The position numbers and the translations under genes were made by a program. Of a stretch of 20,025 bases of DNA, positions 1-8,168 are shown in pieces; position 1 is the first letter of the stretch; each line of letters begins with the position of its first letter. This DNA comes from UBA9848 sp003454065. Its GTDB lineage: Bacteria; Spirochaetota; Spirochaetia; Sphaerochaetales; Sphaerochaetaceae. The notes below the pieces were generated by a model. That model searched no databases. It was given only the letters and a program-made list of their open reading frames with translations, and was not told the DNA's origin. The DNA lies in NCBI GenBank assembly GCA_946629155.1, contig CAMOXM010000016.1, forward strand, positions 1 through 20,025, in the 5' to 3' direction.

Positions 1-63
1 TTGCCGGTTTTACGCCTCGAAAATCCACAGGCATCTTCAAGCAGCAGGTTTTTTGAACTGCCC
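1..63 (+). repeat. One arm of a dispersed palindromic repeat, cut by the window edge
   Basis: This stretch matches, base by base, the reverse complement of the left arm of the 163-bp palindrome at 10666-10828. By eye I count about 10 mismatches and one gap over about 62 positions, starting at GCCGGTTTT and ending at GCCC. Most differences are transitions. The partner arm would lie to the left of position 1 and cannot be seen. The arm ends a few bases from the terminator hairpin of the peptidase gene, as the other copy does beside the symporter terminator. I see no coding potential in it. Confidence 0.75.
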
Positions 64-64
64 T

Positions 65-90
65 AAAAAGCCCCTGCTTTCGCAGGGGCT
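65..90 (-). terminator. Rho-independent terminator downstream of the M30 lipoprotein gene
   Basis: A perfect 9-bp stem, AGCCCCTGC at 69-77 paired with GCAGGGGCT at 82-90, has a TTTC loop. Read on the minus strand the stem runs into TTTTT (65-69 on +). It lies about 180 bases past the stop codon of the lipoprotein gene and points the right way to end that transcript. Confidence 0.85.
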
Positions 91-163
91 GAAATAAATA
101 ACTTATATTTTTCAGAGATTATTTTAAGATGCGAAGCCCTTCCGACGCAAGGCGTTTTTCGAG

Positions 164-197
164 AAAATCGCCAATGCTTTGCGCATTGGCGCTTTTT
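164..197. terminator. Second hairpin with T-tracts on both sides
   Basis: CGCCAATGC (169-177) pairs with GCATTGGCG (183-191) around a 5-base loop. On the plus strand it is followed by CTTTTT, and on the minus strand by ATTTT, so it could act in both directions. It sits about 75 bases past the stop of the lipoprotein gene and before the stronger hairpin at 69-90. It may be a first terminator in tandem, or the end of a plus-strand transcript; no plus-strand gene is visible here. Confidence 0.5.
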
Positions 198-266
198 CGA
201 TGGAAATGCCATGCGCTGGAAGAGCGAGCAGCATGAAGGAAGCGGTTTTATAAGAACCTCTTGCTA

Positions 267-3200
267 TCACTTGCTAGGCACAGCCACTACCGTAAGCATG
301 ACGCCAGCAGGAAGACTAGGGGCCGTAGCCGAATAAGTTTCGCCTTTCTTGACACCCTGTCTGACCTTCACGATGTTGTTCGTATCGTTGACCATATTCG
401 AACCGCTGTTGACATAGCCGTATTGGCCGTCGGGATACGAAGCATACAGCCACATGTTGACCGAAGGCACTTTGCATCCGTTTATATCAAACCAACCGTT
501 ATTGTTGAAAGCGAACGGCGGCTTGAGCCCGGAAACTTTGGACAGCATGGCCGCGGTCTGCATATTCGCAATGAGATCGGTTTTCGTTATATTGGAATTC
601 GCAACCTTATTGATTGCCCTGACCATGCACTCGATATCAGCGACATTCTCATTAAGACCGATGTTCATGTATTCCCTATACACGTCAAGTCCGTAGTTCA
701 CCAAAAGGTAATACGCCAGCGTATTGCCGTTGCCATATTCCTCATGTGTTCCGCTCTGAGTCCACGAATCGAAAGCAAGAGTGCTAAAGGATGCGAGGTT
801 GCGCATCGGTCTCCAATAATCGGAATAATTCCATTTGCTGAATGCAGATGTCACATACCCTTTGCTGTTCATGCTTCCGTTATTAGCACCAACGCCGAAA
901 GGATCGGCAGCGGCCTTTCCTGTTTTACTCGAAATGAACTCAGCCAGATAATTTTCCACCATCGCCGAGAAGATTTCCTGAAGCGCATTGCCTTTTTCCG
1001 CGACCTTGCCGATAATTTGGTTGTTCTCATTGAAGTATTGGCCATGAATGAGATGCTGGAACTCATGCGCAAGCGTAGTGAGTCCGGATCCTATGTTGTT
1101 GCCAGCCAGGCAATCGGCATCCAAAGCCAAGATCCTGCGGCCGACGCCGTTTCTTTCAGTATTCCAATATGTTCCGCCTTCATAACCTCCTGCTGCTCCA
1201 GTGCGTTCCGCTATGTTGCCTATGACGATGGTGATGTTCTCATCCTTCGGAATGAAATATTCCATCATTGTCCGATTGCCTATACTCTGAGCGTACTCCT
1301 GGTTGAAATACCCCCAATCGCTTCCGAACAAATCCACGACTCTATCGAAGATATCGTTATCCTCACCGTCCTTAAGAAGCGCATCGCCCAATGCGTTATA
1401 ATCTATATCTCTTCTATTCTGCGTGCCATCATTGGCGGCATATATGTAAACGCGCCTCTTGTTGCCTATGCTACCGCCAAGACTTTCCGCTTTCGTAGCT
1501 ATAAGCTCGCCCATATATTTCCGCGTAGCCGTAACCGTACCGAGAAAAAGCGAATTAGATATTCGTATCTGCTCGCCATAATCGGCTTTGGGAGCAAGTC
1601 CGCCTTTGCTCGCCAAGCCTTTGGAAGGCTTGGACAGATCCGGAACGAATGGCTGAATCCCCGACAAAACCGCAGGAGCGAAATCCACCATAATCTCCGC
1701 GTTAGCACGGAATTTCTGCAAGCCTGATTCCTTAACATTGCCATAAGTGCCGGCGGATGGCGTAGAAGGCCTTTGCTTATTGGAACCGGACGTATTGGTG
1801 TATATGTACCATATATCGCTGTCTTGACTTACCGGAAGGCTTATCCTTTCACCCGAACGAGGTCTGACGAAATACCCGTTCGCATCATTTGCCGGAGCAG
1901 GAGCAGGTTGCGTGCTGGATGTTCCGGACCCTGTGCTGCCGGAATCAGAACCAGAACTTGAAGGCACTTTTCCCGGAGCATACGTAGGCAGTTCCTTCGC
2001 CTTATCGACAAATTCCTTAACCGCAGCTCCGTTACGAGGCTGCGACACTCCATATTTCGGAACACCATTTTCATATATCAATATGAGCGGCGTGCCAAAG
2101 GACTTGTTGTATTCGACAGCGCCAACCTTAACGGCATCAGAGAAAACAGATGTATTCACATCACCGGAACCAAGCGCCTCGGCAACGTAGAAGCTGATAT
2201 TCGCATAAGGATCCTCTGCGCTAGGGGACGAATAGCCAGAATCCGATACGCTCTTAGCAAGCGAATCCAACCATGTCCTCGTAGCTTCGCAATATCCGCA
2301 ACCGGGCTTTGAAGCCTCGAAAACGACGATACCGGAATTATTGCCTTTGACGAGCCTGTTGAATTCTTCGGAGGTCGTTATTTCCACGAGCTCGCCCGTT
2401 CCCTTGTTCTCCTGCTGCGATCCGCTGCTGCCGCCGGTGCCGCCACCGTCTTCGCCGCTGGTACTACCGCTGTCGCCGCCATGCTCCTGATCATCATCAG
2501 CATCGTCAATGACATCAGTGCATCCCTCGCATTCGGAGTTGTCAAAACCTTTAATCTGACATTTTACAATAATATCATCGTAGCAGTTGCTGCAATCCTT
2601 GTTCTTCTTAGCAAGCCATTTGCTCTTGACAATGAATGTATATATTCCGGTCTTGTTGGCATCATATTTGCTTTTCGCTGCATTCCGATCGGTTACGACA
2701 GGTTCTATGATTATGCTCTTATAACCGTACTTGGTATCGTTCGCGCAAACTCTAAGATTCAGCCATGGCGGGAGACCCTCCACCATGCCTATCGAAGCGA
2801 GATCCTTTCCTTTTGTCAGTTCTTTCTCAGCCTCCTGCGAAAAAACGTGATTCACAAGCTTCAAAATCAGAATGGAGGTATCCATCCCGTTCACCACAGT
2901 CGTCTGACCGGTTCTGACATCACCATCAGATGAAAGGAACAGCATTCCGCCTGGGATAGTCGGGAAGATGTTCATGAATTCCACATCGCCATCGCCGGAT
3001 GCCTTTTCCCCAAACGATGTCTTGTTCATAAAATTGAATCCGACAGCAAGCGAAGATGCGCTAATGCTATCGCCTTTATCGAACCATTCCTTGTTCAGAA
3101 CCAGATCGAACAGATATTTGTCCTCATCGCCAGGAAAACCGAAAAGCAGCAGATTCAACTGCGTATCGCCCTCTTTCGGTTCGCCCACGACGGAAATCTT

Positions 3201-4046
3201 CACCCAATCCGGACGGCCAGTAGGAATGAGCTGATTAAGCTTTGCTTCGCTCAGATATTTCGATGAGGAAGCAAAACTGCTTACAATCTCGGATGAACCC
3301 GTCTTGAAGAATTCCGCTCCGGCAGCTGTAAGCTTCGTATTTATCAAATCAAACGAAACGTTCTGCAGAACAGCCGAAGTCGAGCCGACCGAATTGAGAG
3401 GTCTGACGAAATTAATGGTGGTCTTTCCAGTATATACCACATCAGTGGCGACATCTGATTCAGTTTCCGTAAACTCAACATTCGCCGAGATATTCTTGAT
3501 TTCATCGGCAGTATTGACAAAGCCGCCAGCCTTAGAAGCTATGAAATCTGCGGATATGTTATCGGCATCCTTCGTAACATACTTTTTCTGAATCGGAACA
3601 TTAAGCGTCGCTCCGGATTTCACGCCGCTGCCAAGCGCCTTGAGCACCATCTTGGTGCTTCCTTCGGCTACATCCTGCACCAGCACGACATCGTCGATTC
3701 CGTCCGGGTACTTATATCCCTTGACCGCCAAAGCGGACTTCAGCGAAACCCCCTTCCTGAACACGCTTTCCGCCAATTCATTGAAAGAATACCCTGCCGC
3801 CACATTCGAAAGCGACACTACGAAGCTTTTGCCTTCCTCCTTGGTGCTTCCGGAAACATACGCCTTATCAGCCTTGCCTTCCAGGGCATCGCCGCTGAAA
3901 TCGTCGATGTCCGGATTGTCCAGACTGCTTTCATATCCCTTGTCATCGCCAGTGAGATCGTAAGGCTCGCTCGAGGAACTCAACTGACATGAGAAAAGGA
4001 TCGAAAGCGCTACGAGAAACAACAATGAAAACCATTTTTTCTTCAT
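267..4046 (-). CDS. Large lipoprotein with thioredoxin-like and M30-type metallopeptidase domains
   Basis: The 1259-residue product starts with a lipoprotein signal peptide (KKK, hydrophobic run, lipobox ILFSC, Cys20), so it is likely anchored to a membrane and exported. Residues about 50-470 match no family I recognise. A cysteine cluster follows (C485-x2-C488, C496, C506-x2-C509), then a Gly/Ser/Asp-rich linker (about 514-551). A thioredoxin-like domain covers about 552-685, with C583-G-Y-C586 and a later GTPLILIYENG cis-Pro-like loop. A second Ser/Gly/Pro linker lies near 694-720. The C-terminal part carries HEFQHLIH at 994-1001, the zinc HExxH motif of hyicolysin-like M30 peptidases, with QEIFSAMVENYLAE downstream as candidate third ligand. 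The ATG at 4044-4046 is chosen for the signal peptide; AGGATGG precedes it. It is a single-gene transcript with its own promoter. The domain calls are motif-based; substrate and redox role are unknown. Confidence 0.85.
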   Translation of the reverse strand: MKKKWFSLLFLVALSILFSCQLSSSSEPYDLTGDDKGYESSLDNPDIDDFSGDALEGKADKAYVSGSTKEEGKSFVVSLSNVAAGYSFNELAESVFRKGVSLKSALAVKGYKYPDGIDDVVLVQDVAEGSTKMVLKALGSGVKSGATLNVPIQKKYVTKDADNISADFIASKAGGFVNTADEIKNISANVEFTETESDVATDVVYTGKTTINFVRPLNSVGSTSAVLQNVSFDLINTKLTAAGAEFFKTGSSEIVSSFASSSKYLSEAKLNQLIPTGRPDWVKISVVGEPKEGDTQLNLLLFGFPGDEDKYLFDLVLNKEWFDKGDSISASSLAVGFNFMNKTSFGEKASGDGDVEFMNIFPTIPGGMLFLSSDGDVRTGQTTVVNGMDTSILILKLVNHVFSQEAEKELTKGKDLASIGMVEGLPPWLNLRVCANDTKYGYKSIIIEPVVTDRNAAKSKYDANKTGIYTFIVKSKWLAKKNKDCSNCYDDIIVKCQIKGFDNSECEGCTDVIDDADDDQEHGGDSGSTSGEDGGGTGGSSGSQQENKGTGELVEITTSEEFNRLVKGNNSGIVVFEASKPGCGYCEATRTWLDSLAKSVSDSGYSSPSAEDPYANISFYVAEALGSGDVNTSVFSDAVKVGAVEYNKSFGTPLILIYENGVPKYGVSQPRNGAAVKEFVDKAKELPTYAPGKVPSSSGSDSGSTGSGTSSTQPAPAPANDANGYFVRPRSGERISLPVSQDSDIWYIYTNTSGSNKQRPSTPSAGTYGNVKESGLQKFRANAEIMVDFAPAVLSGIQPFVPDLSKPSKGLASKGGLAPKADYGEQIRISNSLFLGTVTATRKYMGELIATKAESLGGSIGNKRRVYIYAANDGTQNRRDIDYNALGDALLKDGEDNDIFDRVVDLFGSDWGYFNQEYAQSIGNRTMMEYFIPKDENITIVIGNIAERTGAAGGYEGGTYWNTERNGVGRRILALDADCLAGNNIGSGLTTLAHEFQHLIHGQYFNENNQIIGKVAEKGNALQEIFSAMVENYLAEFISSKTGKAAADPFGVGANNGSMNSKGYVTSAFSKWNYSDYWRPMRNLASFSTLAFDSWTQSGTHEEYGNGNTLAYYLLVNYGLDVYREYMNIGLNENVADIECMVRAINKVANSNITKTDLIANMQTAAMLSKVSGLKPPFAFNNNGWFDINGCKVPSVNMWLYASYPDGQYGYVNSGSNMVNDTNNIVKVRQGVKKGETYSATAPSLPAGVMLTVVAVPSK

Positions 4047-4085
4047 AAGCCAACCATCCTATTTGATTATTTACACCTCCATTTC

Positions 4086-4113
4086 ATTATACAAAAAAAA
4101 CATCGCATTTCAA
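4086..4113 (-). promoter_or_regulatory. Sigma70-type promoter of the M30 lipoprotein gene
   Basis: On the minus strand, TTGAAA (4108-4113) and TATAAT (4086-4091) are 16 bases apart. The -10 is a perfect consensus and the -35 matches 5 of 6 bases usually seen. The spacer contains a run of eight T next to the -10 box. The start codon is about 40 bases downstream of the -10. Confidence 0.75.
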
Positions 4114-4141
4114 AACAAGTCGTTGCGACGCGGAGCATGAG

Positions 4142-4156
4142 GTTTTTAGAAGCGCC
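4142..4156 (+). repeat. Solo end of the dispersed repeat family
   Basis: TTTTTAGAAGCGCCC is identical to the reverse complement of the left end of the palindrome at 10666-10828. Its GCCC end is one base from the stop codon of the CBS-ACT gene (4158-4160). No second arm or hairpin is visible near it, so it may be a relic, a target-like site or chance. It keeps the same orientation relative to the upstream minus-strand gene as the two other copies. Confidence 0.45.
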
Positions 4157-4157
4157 C

Positions 4158-4802
4158 TTATGTAAGCCGAATATCCACAATTTCCCTTACAAGCGGTTTT
4201 ATCGCAGAAAGCACATCATCAAGCTTATCGCCCCTGACTTTGAAGATCGTAAGAACGCCTTCCTTGCGATCGCTATCCGGAACCGTCCCCATGGACACGA
4301 TATCAAACCCTTGCTCCGTGAGAGCGCCCGTCAGCTTGGCAAGCTCGCCCTTTCGTTCGGTGAGAATGACGGTAGCGCGAACGCCTTTCTCGTTCGCTCC
4401 GCAAAGCTCGACAAGCACCTTGAACATATCGCTTTTGGAAACAATCCCGATAAGCCTGCCGCCCTCGACGACGGGAAGACATGAGAGATCACCCTCTATC
4501 ATCATCCTCGCCGCCTCCTCTACCAGCGTATCCGGAGATACGCTTTTCGGCTTGCTCATGAGATTGGACACCTTGAGTTTCGCAAGCATATACGGTATTT
4601 CGTAAATCGAAAGAGATGAAACCGGCGAAGGAGTCGCATGAAGTATGTCCTTTTCCGTTATCACCCCTGCGAGAGCGCCTTTCCTGTCCAGAACAGGAAG
4701 CCTATGTATTTTGTTATCCTTCAGCACCTGCTGGACATCCACGATCGATGCGTCGGGAGTCGTAGTAATCGGATTCGCATTCATTATCCTTCTGACTGTC
4801 AT
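4158..4802 (-). CDS. CBS-CBS-ACT domain protein (AcuB-like), last gene of the liv operon
   Basis: This 214-residue soluble protein has two CBS motifs (about 1-60 and 75-135). The first repeat opens with VRRIMNANPITTTPDASI and ends in VITEKDIL; the second opens with VSNLMSKP and ends in GIVSKSDMFKVL. An ACT-like domain follows from about 140 to the end (ATVILTERKGELAKLTGAL). CBS pairs usually bind adenosyl nucleotides and ACT domains bind amino acids, so the protein probably senses rather than catalyses. It begins 2 bases after the livF stop, making it part of the branched-chain amino acid importer operon. A role in sensing cellular branched-chain amino acids is an inference from this position. 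Length and layout fit the AcuB-like group; acetoin use is not implied, since no acetoin genes are near. Confidence 0.85.
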   Translation of the reverse strand: MTVRRIMNANPITTTPDASIVDVQQVLKDNKIHRLPVLDRKGALAGVITEKDILHATPSPVSSLSIYEIPYMLAKLKVSNLMSKPKSVSPDTLVEEAARMMIEGDLSCLPVVEGGRLIGIVSKSDMFKVLVELCGANEKGVRATVILTERKGELAKLTGALTEQGFDIVSMGTVPDSDRKEGVLTIFKVRGDKLDDVLSAIKPLVREIVDIRLT

Positions 4803-4804
4803 TC

Positions 4805-5536
4805 CTATTCCCCCAAATATGCTTTGCGAACGTTCTCATCCATGAGAAGATCGCTTCCTTTGCCTTCTAAAGTCAGCTTTCCGCCTTCCATGACGAAAGC
4901 ATGACTGCATGATTTCAGCGCCATCTTTGCATTCTGCTCCACAAGAAGTATGGTGACATTGCTCTTTTTGTTGACATCCGCGATTATTTGGAAAATTATA
5001 TCGACCATCAAGGGCGCCAGACCGAGTCCCGGCTCATCTAGAAGCAGCAATCTCGGAGCGCTCATGAGGGCGCGCGCAATCGCAAGCATCTGCTGTTCGC
5101 CGCCAGACAGCGTTGCGGCTTTCTGCTTTCTCCTCGCCTTGAGTATTTCGAAAATCGCAAACATCTCCTCTTTCCTTGAGTCTATGGTTCTCCTGTCCTT
5201 GACAATAAACGCCCCCATATCGAGATTTTCATCTACAGTCAAGTCGGCAAACACCCTTCTGCCCTCCGGAACGAGGCATATTCCTCTTCTGACTATGTCA
5301 TCTGTTCTGGAATCGGTTATATCGCTTCCTTCGAAGAAAACCTTGCCGCCCGACTTACCCGCAATGGATACGATGGCATTCAAAAGCGTGCTTTTCCCTG
5401 CGCCGTTCGCACCTATCAGCGAAACGACAGATCCTTCATCCACAGTAAAAGAAACGCCTTTCAAAGCGTTAATCGCCCCATACGACACGGACAATCCGCT
5501 GACCTCAAGCATCTTCTTTCCGCTGCTATTCATCAT
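4805..5536 (-). CDS. livF: Branched-chain amino acid ABC transporter ATP-binding protein LivF
   Basis: This 243-residue ATPase is one of the two nucleotide-binding subunits that power the branched-chain (hydrophobic) amino acid importer at the cytoplasmic membrane. Walker A is at 42-50 (GANGAGKST). The ABC signature LSGGEQQ is followed by Walker B LLLLDEP and the LivF-typical GLGLAPLMVD. VPEGRRVF upstream is also typical of LivF. The first ATG (5534-5536) is kept because GGGGAG stands 5 bases before it, inside the end of livG; the two genes overlap by 11 bases. The next gene, the CBS-ACT protein, starts 2 bases after its stop. All core motifs look intact. Confidence 0.93.
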   Translation of the reverse strand: MMNSSGKKMLEVSGLSVSYGAINALKGVSFTVDEGSVVSLIGANGAGKSTLLNAIVSIAGKSGGKVFFEGSDITDSRTDDIVRRGICLVPEGRRVFADLTVDENLDMGAFIVKDRRTIDSRKEEMFAIFEILKARRKQKAATLSGGEQQMLAIARALMSAPRLLLLDEPGLGLAPLMVDIIFQIIADVNKKSNVTILLVEQNAKMALKSCSHAFVMEGGKLTLEGKGSDLLMDENVRKAYLGE

Positions 5537-6299
5537 CGCCGCTCCCCAAGTACGCCTGTATGACCAATGGGTTGCTCTTTATTTGCGCAGGCGTCCCCGA
5601 AGCTATCCTGTTCCCGTAATTGAGAACCACGATATTATCGCAAATAGTCATAACCAGCTTCATATCATGCTCTATGAGAACAATGCTCACTCCCTCGTTT
5701 CGAATCCTGCCTATCAGCTTGACCAGACTCGCCGTTTCGTTCGGATTCATTCCCGCAGCAGGTTCGTCAAGGAAAATCAGACGCGGCTTGGATGCAAGAG
5801 CCCTGGCTATCTCCAACTCCCGCTGATGTCCGTATGGAAGATTCTTCGCCAACTCATCGGCTTTGTCCGCCATGCCTAAGAAGTCGAGGACGCCGTAAGC
5901 GCGCTCCACCATCTCGCGCCTCTCCCTCTGCATGAAGAAGATGCTTTTCAAACCGGATACGAACCTCATGTCGCCTCCGATCGTGAAATGCAATCCGATA
6001 AGCACGTTTTCAAGCACGGTCAATTCCTTGAAAAGCCGTATGTTCTGGAATGTTCTGGCAATTCCTTTCCTTGCTATCTTATACGGGGCAAGACCCGTTA
6101 TATCCTCGTTGTTGAAAAACACTCTTCCGGATGTGGGCTTGTCGAGTCCGGTTATATTGTTGAAGAAAGTCGTCTTGCCAGCGCCGTTGGGGCCGATAAG
6201 CCCCGTGATCATTTCGCTCTCGCAGGCGAAATCCACGTTGTTCACAGCTACGACTCCGCCAAACGCCCTAGTGAGCCTTTTCGTTTCAAGCAATGTCAT
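5526..6299 (-). CDS. livG: Branched-chain amino acid ABC transporter ATP-binding protein LivG
   Basis: This is the second ATPase subunit of the Liv importer, 257 residues from the chosen start. Walker A is GPNGAGKT at about 36-43. The signature region reads LPYGHQRELEIARAL, the LivG form in place of a canonical LSGGQ, and Walker B is LIFLDEPAAGMNP. IARTFQNIRLF and the C-terminal VIQAYLGSGDDE are also typical of LivG. An ATG 12 bases upstream (6309-6311) is in frame, but GGAGAGG lies 4 bases before the ATG at 6297-6299, so the shorter start is preferred. The start lies inside the end of livM, which argues for translational coupling. Confidence 0.92.
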   Translation of the reverse strand: MTLLETKRLTRAFGGVVAVNNVDFACESEMITGLIGPNGAGKTTFFNNITGLDKPTSGRVFFNNEDITGLAPYKIARKGIARTFQNIRLFKELTVLENVLIGLHFTIGGDMRFVSGLKSIFFMQRERREMVERAYGVLDFLGMADKADELAKNLPYGHQRELEIARALASKPRLIFLDEPAAGMNPNETASLVKLIGRIRNEGVSIVLIEHDMKLVMTICDNIVVLNYGNRIASGTPAQIKSNPLVIQAYLGSGDDE

Positions 6300-7224
6300 G
6301 CGCCTCTCCATTCGCGCCTGCGACGCCCTGCGATTCCTTTCTGAGCCTCTCCCTTTTCGGCCTGCCCAATATCCCTTCGGGCCTGAATATCATCATAGCC
6401 ACGAGTATCACGCCGAAAAGAATCTCCTTCAACTGGGGCGGTATGTAGTTGGTTATGTTAAGCAACTCGGGCAAATACGATATGATTTGAATTATCAGCG
6501 CCCCGAGAAGGACTCCCAAGACATTGCCCATGCCACCCAGCACGACCATGCACAGCACCATGACCGACATCATGAAAGTATATGTTCCGGGGGATATGGA
6601 CAAAGTGAGAACAGCATAAAAGCCGCCTCCTATGCTCGCAAGCGCAGCACCTATCGAAAAAGCGATTATCTTGTAAACGGTGGTGTTGATCCCGACGGAA
6701 AGGGCGGCAAGCTCATCCTCCCTAACGGCCTCGAGCGCCCTTCCTATCCTTGTTTTCGAGAAGCGCATGATCAGAAAGGCGCAAGCGGCCAAAACAAATA
6801 GCAGAACAAGCAGAAAACCTATCTTATTCGTATATGGATTGATTTTCATGCCGAAGACCTTCAGCATCGGTATCCTCTGCATGCCCATAGGCCCATTGGT
6901 CAGCGACTGCCAATTGTTTATTATGTTTCTGATTATCTCGCCAAGCCCCAAAGTCGCTATGGCGAGATAATCGCCTTTCAAACGCAATGTGGGCAGGCCT
7001 ATCAGCACGCCCACGATCACCGCGATTACCACGCCAACCAAAAGAGCAGGCCAAAACCCTATGCCCGCTTTGACCGTAAGAATCGCCACGCTATAGCTTC
7101 CGATCGCATAAAAGCCGGCCTGGCAAAGCGACAGCATGCCGCCATATCCCGTTATCACATTCTGACCGAGCGCCATAAACGAAAACAGGCAAGTGTATAT
7201 GAGAATCAGCAATACGAAATTCAT
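6286..7224 (-). CDS. livM: Branched-chain amino acid ABC transporter permease LivM
   Basis: This 312-residue integral membrane protein forms the import channel together with LivH. It has many hydrophobic segments. The LivM hallmark GYGGMLSLCQAGFYAIGSY lies near residue 27, followed by LRLKGDYLAIATLGLGEIIR and, later, VLGGMGNVLGVLLGA. The start ATG (7222-7224) is 1 base after the livH stop (TGATATG), and the end overlaps livG. The tail after the last membrane segment, about 30 residues rich in Arg/Lys/Glu/Gly, is cytoplasmic by the positive-inside rule. Length is normal for the family. Confidence 0.93.
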   Translation of the reverse strand: MNFVLLILIYTCLFSFMALGQNVITGYGGMLSLCQAGFYAIGSYSVAILTVKAGIGFWPALLVGVVIAVIVGVLIGLPTLRLKGDYLAIATLGLGEIIRNIINNWQSLTNGPMGMQRIPMLKVFGMKINPYTNKIGFLLVLLFVLAACAFLIMRFSKTRIGRALEAVREDELAALSVGINTTVYKIIAFSIGAALASIGGGFYAVLTLSISPGTYTFMMSVMVLCMVVLGGMGNVLGVLLGALIIQIISYLPELLNITNYIPPQLKEILFGVILVAMMIFRPEGILGRPKRERLRKESQGVAGANGEAHDIA

Positions 7225-7225
7225 A

Positions 7226-8137
7226 TCACACCTTTTCCCTTACGACCTTGCCGAGAATGCCGGACGGCCTTACGACCAAAATCAGAATCAATACCACGAA
7301 AGCAATGCTGTCCTTGTACCCGACAGGGATATGCAGCAACGCTATGCCGAACGTTTCCAGAAGCCCTAGCATGATGCCTCCCAGCACGGCTCCGGCTATA
7401 TCGCCTATGCCGCCGACTACGGCCGCGACGAACGCCTTCATTCCGAGCATCGTCCCCATAGTGGCATATATCTTGATGTCAAGCGAAACCAGCATCCCGG
7501 CTATTGCGGCAAGAACCGATCCTATTGCAAAAGTAATGGAAATGATCCTATCGACATTAATGCCCATGAGCGAAGCGGCGTCCTGATCCAAACTCGCAGC
7601 CCTGATGGCTTTTCCGATCCGAGTGCTGTTGATGAAAAACATAAGAGCCACCATCGCTATTGCCGAAACGAGCAGCACCATTAGCTGGTGGGGCGTTACC
7701 GACACGTGAAAAAAAGAAATCGGAGTATTGTCGAAAGGATAGTCTATCTTGCGCGATTGAGTCCCGAAGAACAATTGCGCCGTATTCGACAATATATAGC
7801 TGACGCCTATCGCGCTCAAAAGCGGCGCCAGCCTGACCGCCTTTCTAAGCGGCTTATATGCGACACGCTCGATTCCCATTCCCATGATAGCGCAAAAAAC
7901 GCAGGAAACGAGCATCGCAATGAAAAATGCAAACAACGAAATCGCTCCGACAGGCGCGCTGCCCCTTATGGCCTGATATACGAACAAGCCCACATAAGAA
8001 CCCCACATGAGTATGTCCCCGTGTGCGAAGTTTATGAATTTCAATATTCCATAAACCATCGTGTAGCCAAGAGCCACAAGGGCGTAAACGCCTCCGAGGG
8101 TGATTCCGTTGATGAAATGCTGGAAAAAACTTGTCAT
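7226..8137 (-). CDS. livH: Branched-chain amino acid ABC transporter permease LivH
   Basis: This 303-residue polytopic membrane protein is the partner permease of LivM. The N-terminal signature GITLGGVYALVALGYTMVYG is followed by KFINFAHGDILMWG. The conserved cytoplasmic loop reads RAASLDQDAASLMGINVDRI, and VVGGIGDIAGAVLGG lies near the C-terminus; all are LivH features. The ATG at 8137 is 31 bases after the stop of the substrate-binding protein gene. No clear Shine-Dalgarno precedes it, so translation may rely on coupling or the start may be slightly misplaced. The next gene, livM, begins one base after the stop. Confidence 0.92.
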   Translation of the reverse strand: MTSFFQHFINGITLGGVYALVALGYTMVYGILKFINFAHGDILMWGSYVGLFVYQAIRGSAPVGAISLFAFFIAMLVSCVFCAIMGMGIERVAYKPLRKAVRLAPLLSAIGVSYILSNTAQLFFGTQSRKIDYPFDNTPISFFHVSVTPHQLMVLLVSAIAMVALMFFINSTRIGKAIRAASLDQDAASLMGINVDRIISITFAIGSVLAAIAGMLVSLDIKIYATMGTMLGMKAFVAAVVGGIGDIAGAVLGGIMLGLLETFGIALLHIPVGYKDSIAFVVLILILVVRPSGILGKVVREKV

Positions 8138-8168
8138 ACGGACAAAAACGCCATCCAGTTGAAGCGCA

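Noticed and set aside
261..1727. Long plus-strand open frame of 488 codons
   Set aside because: It is antisense to the peptidase domain of the minus-strand lipoprotein, whose motifs (HEFQH) and signal peptide are clear. The plus-strand translation has no recognisable domain or ribosome site.
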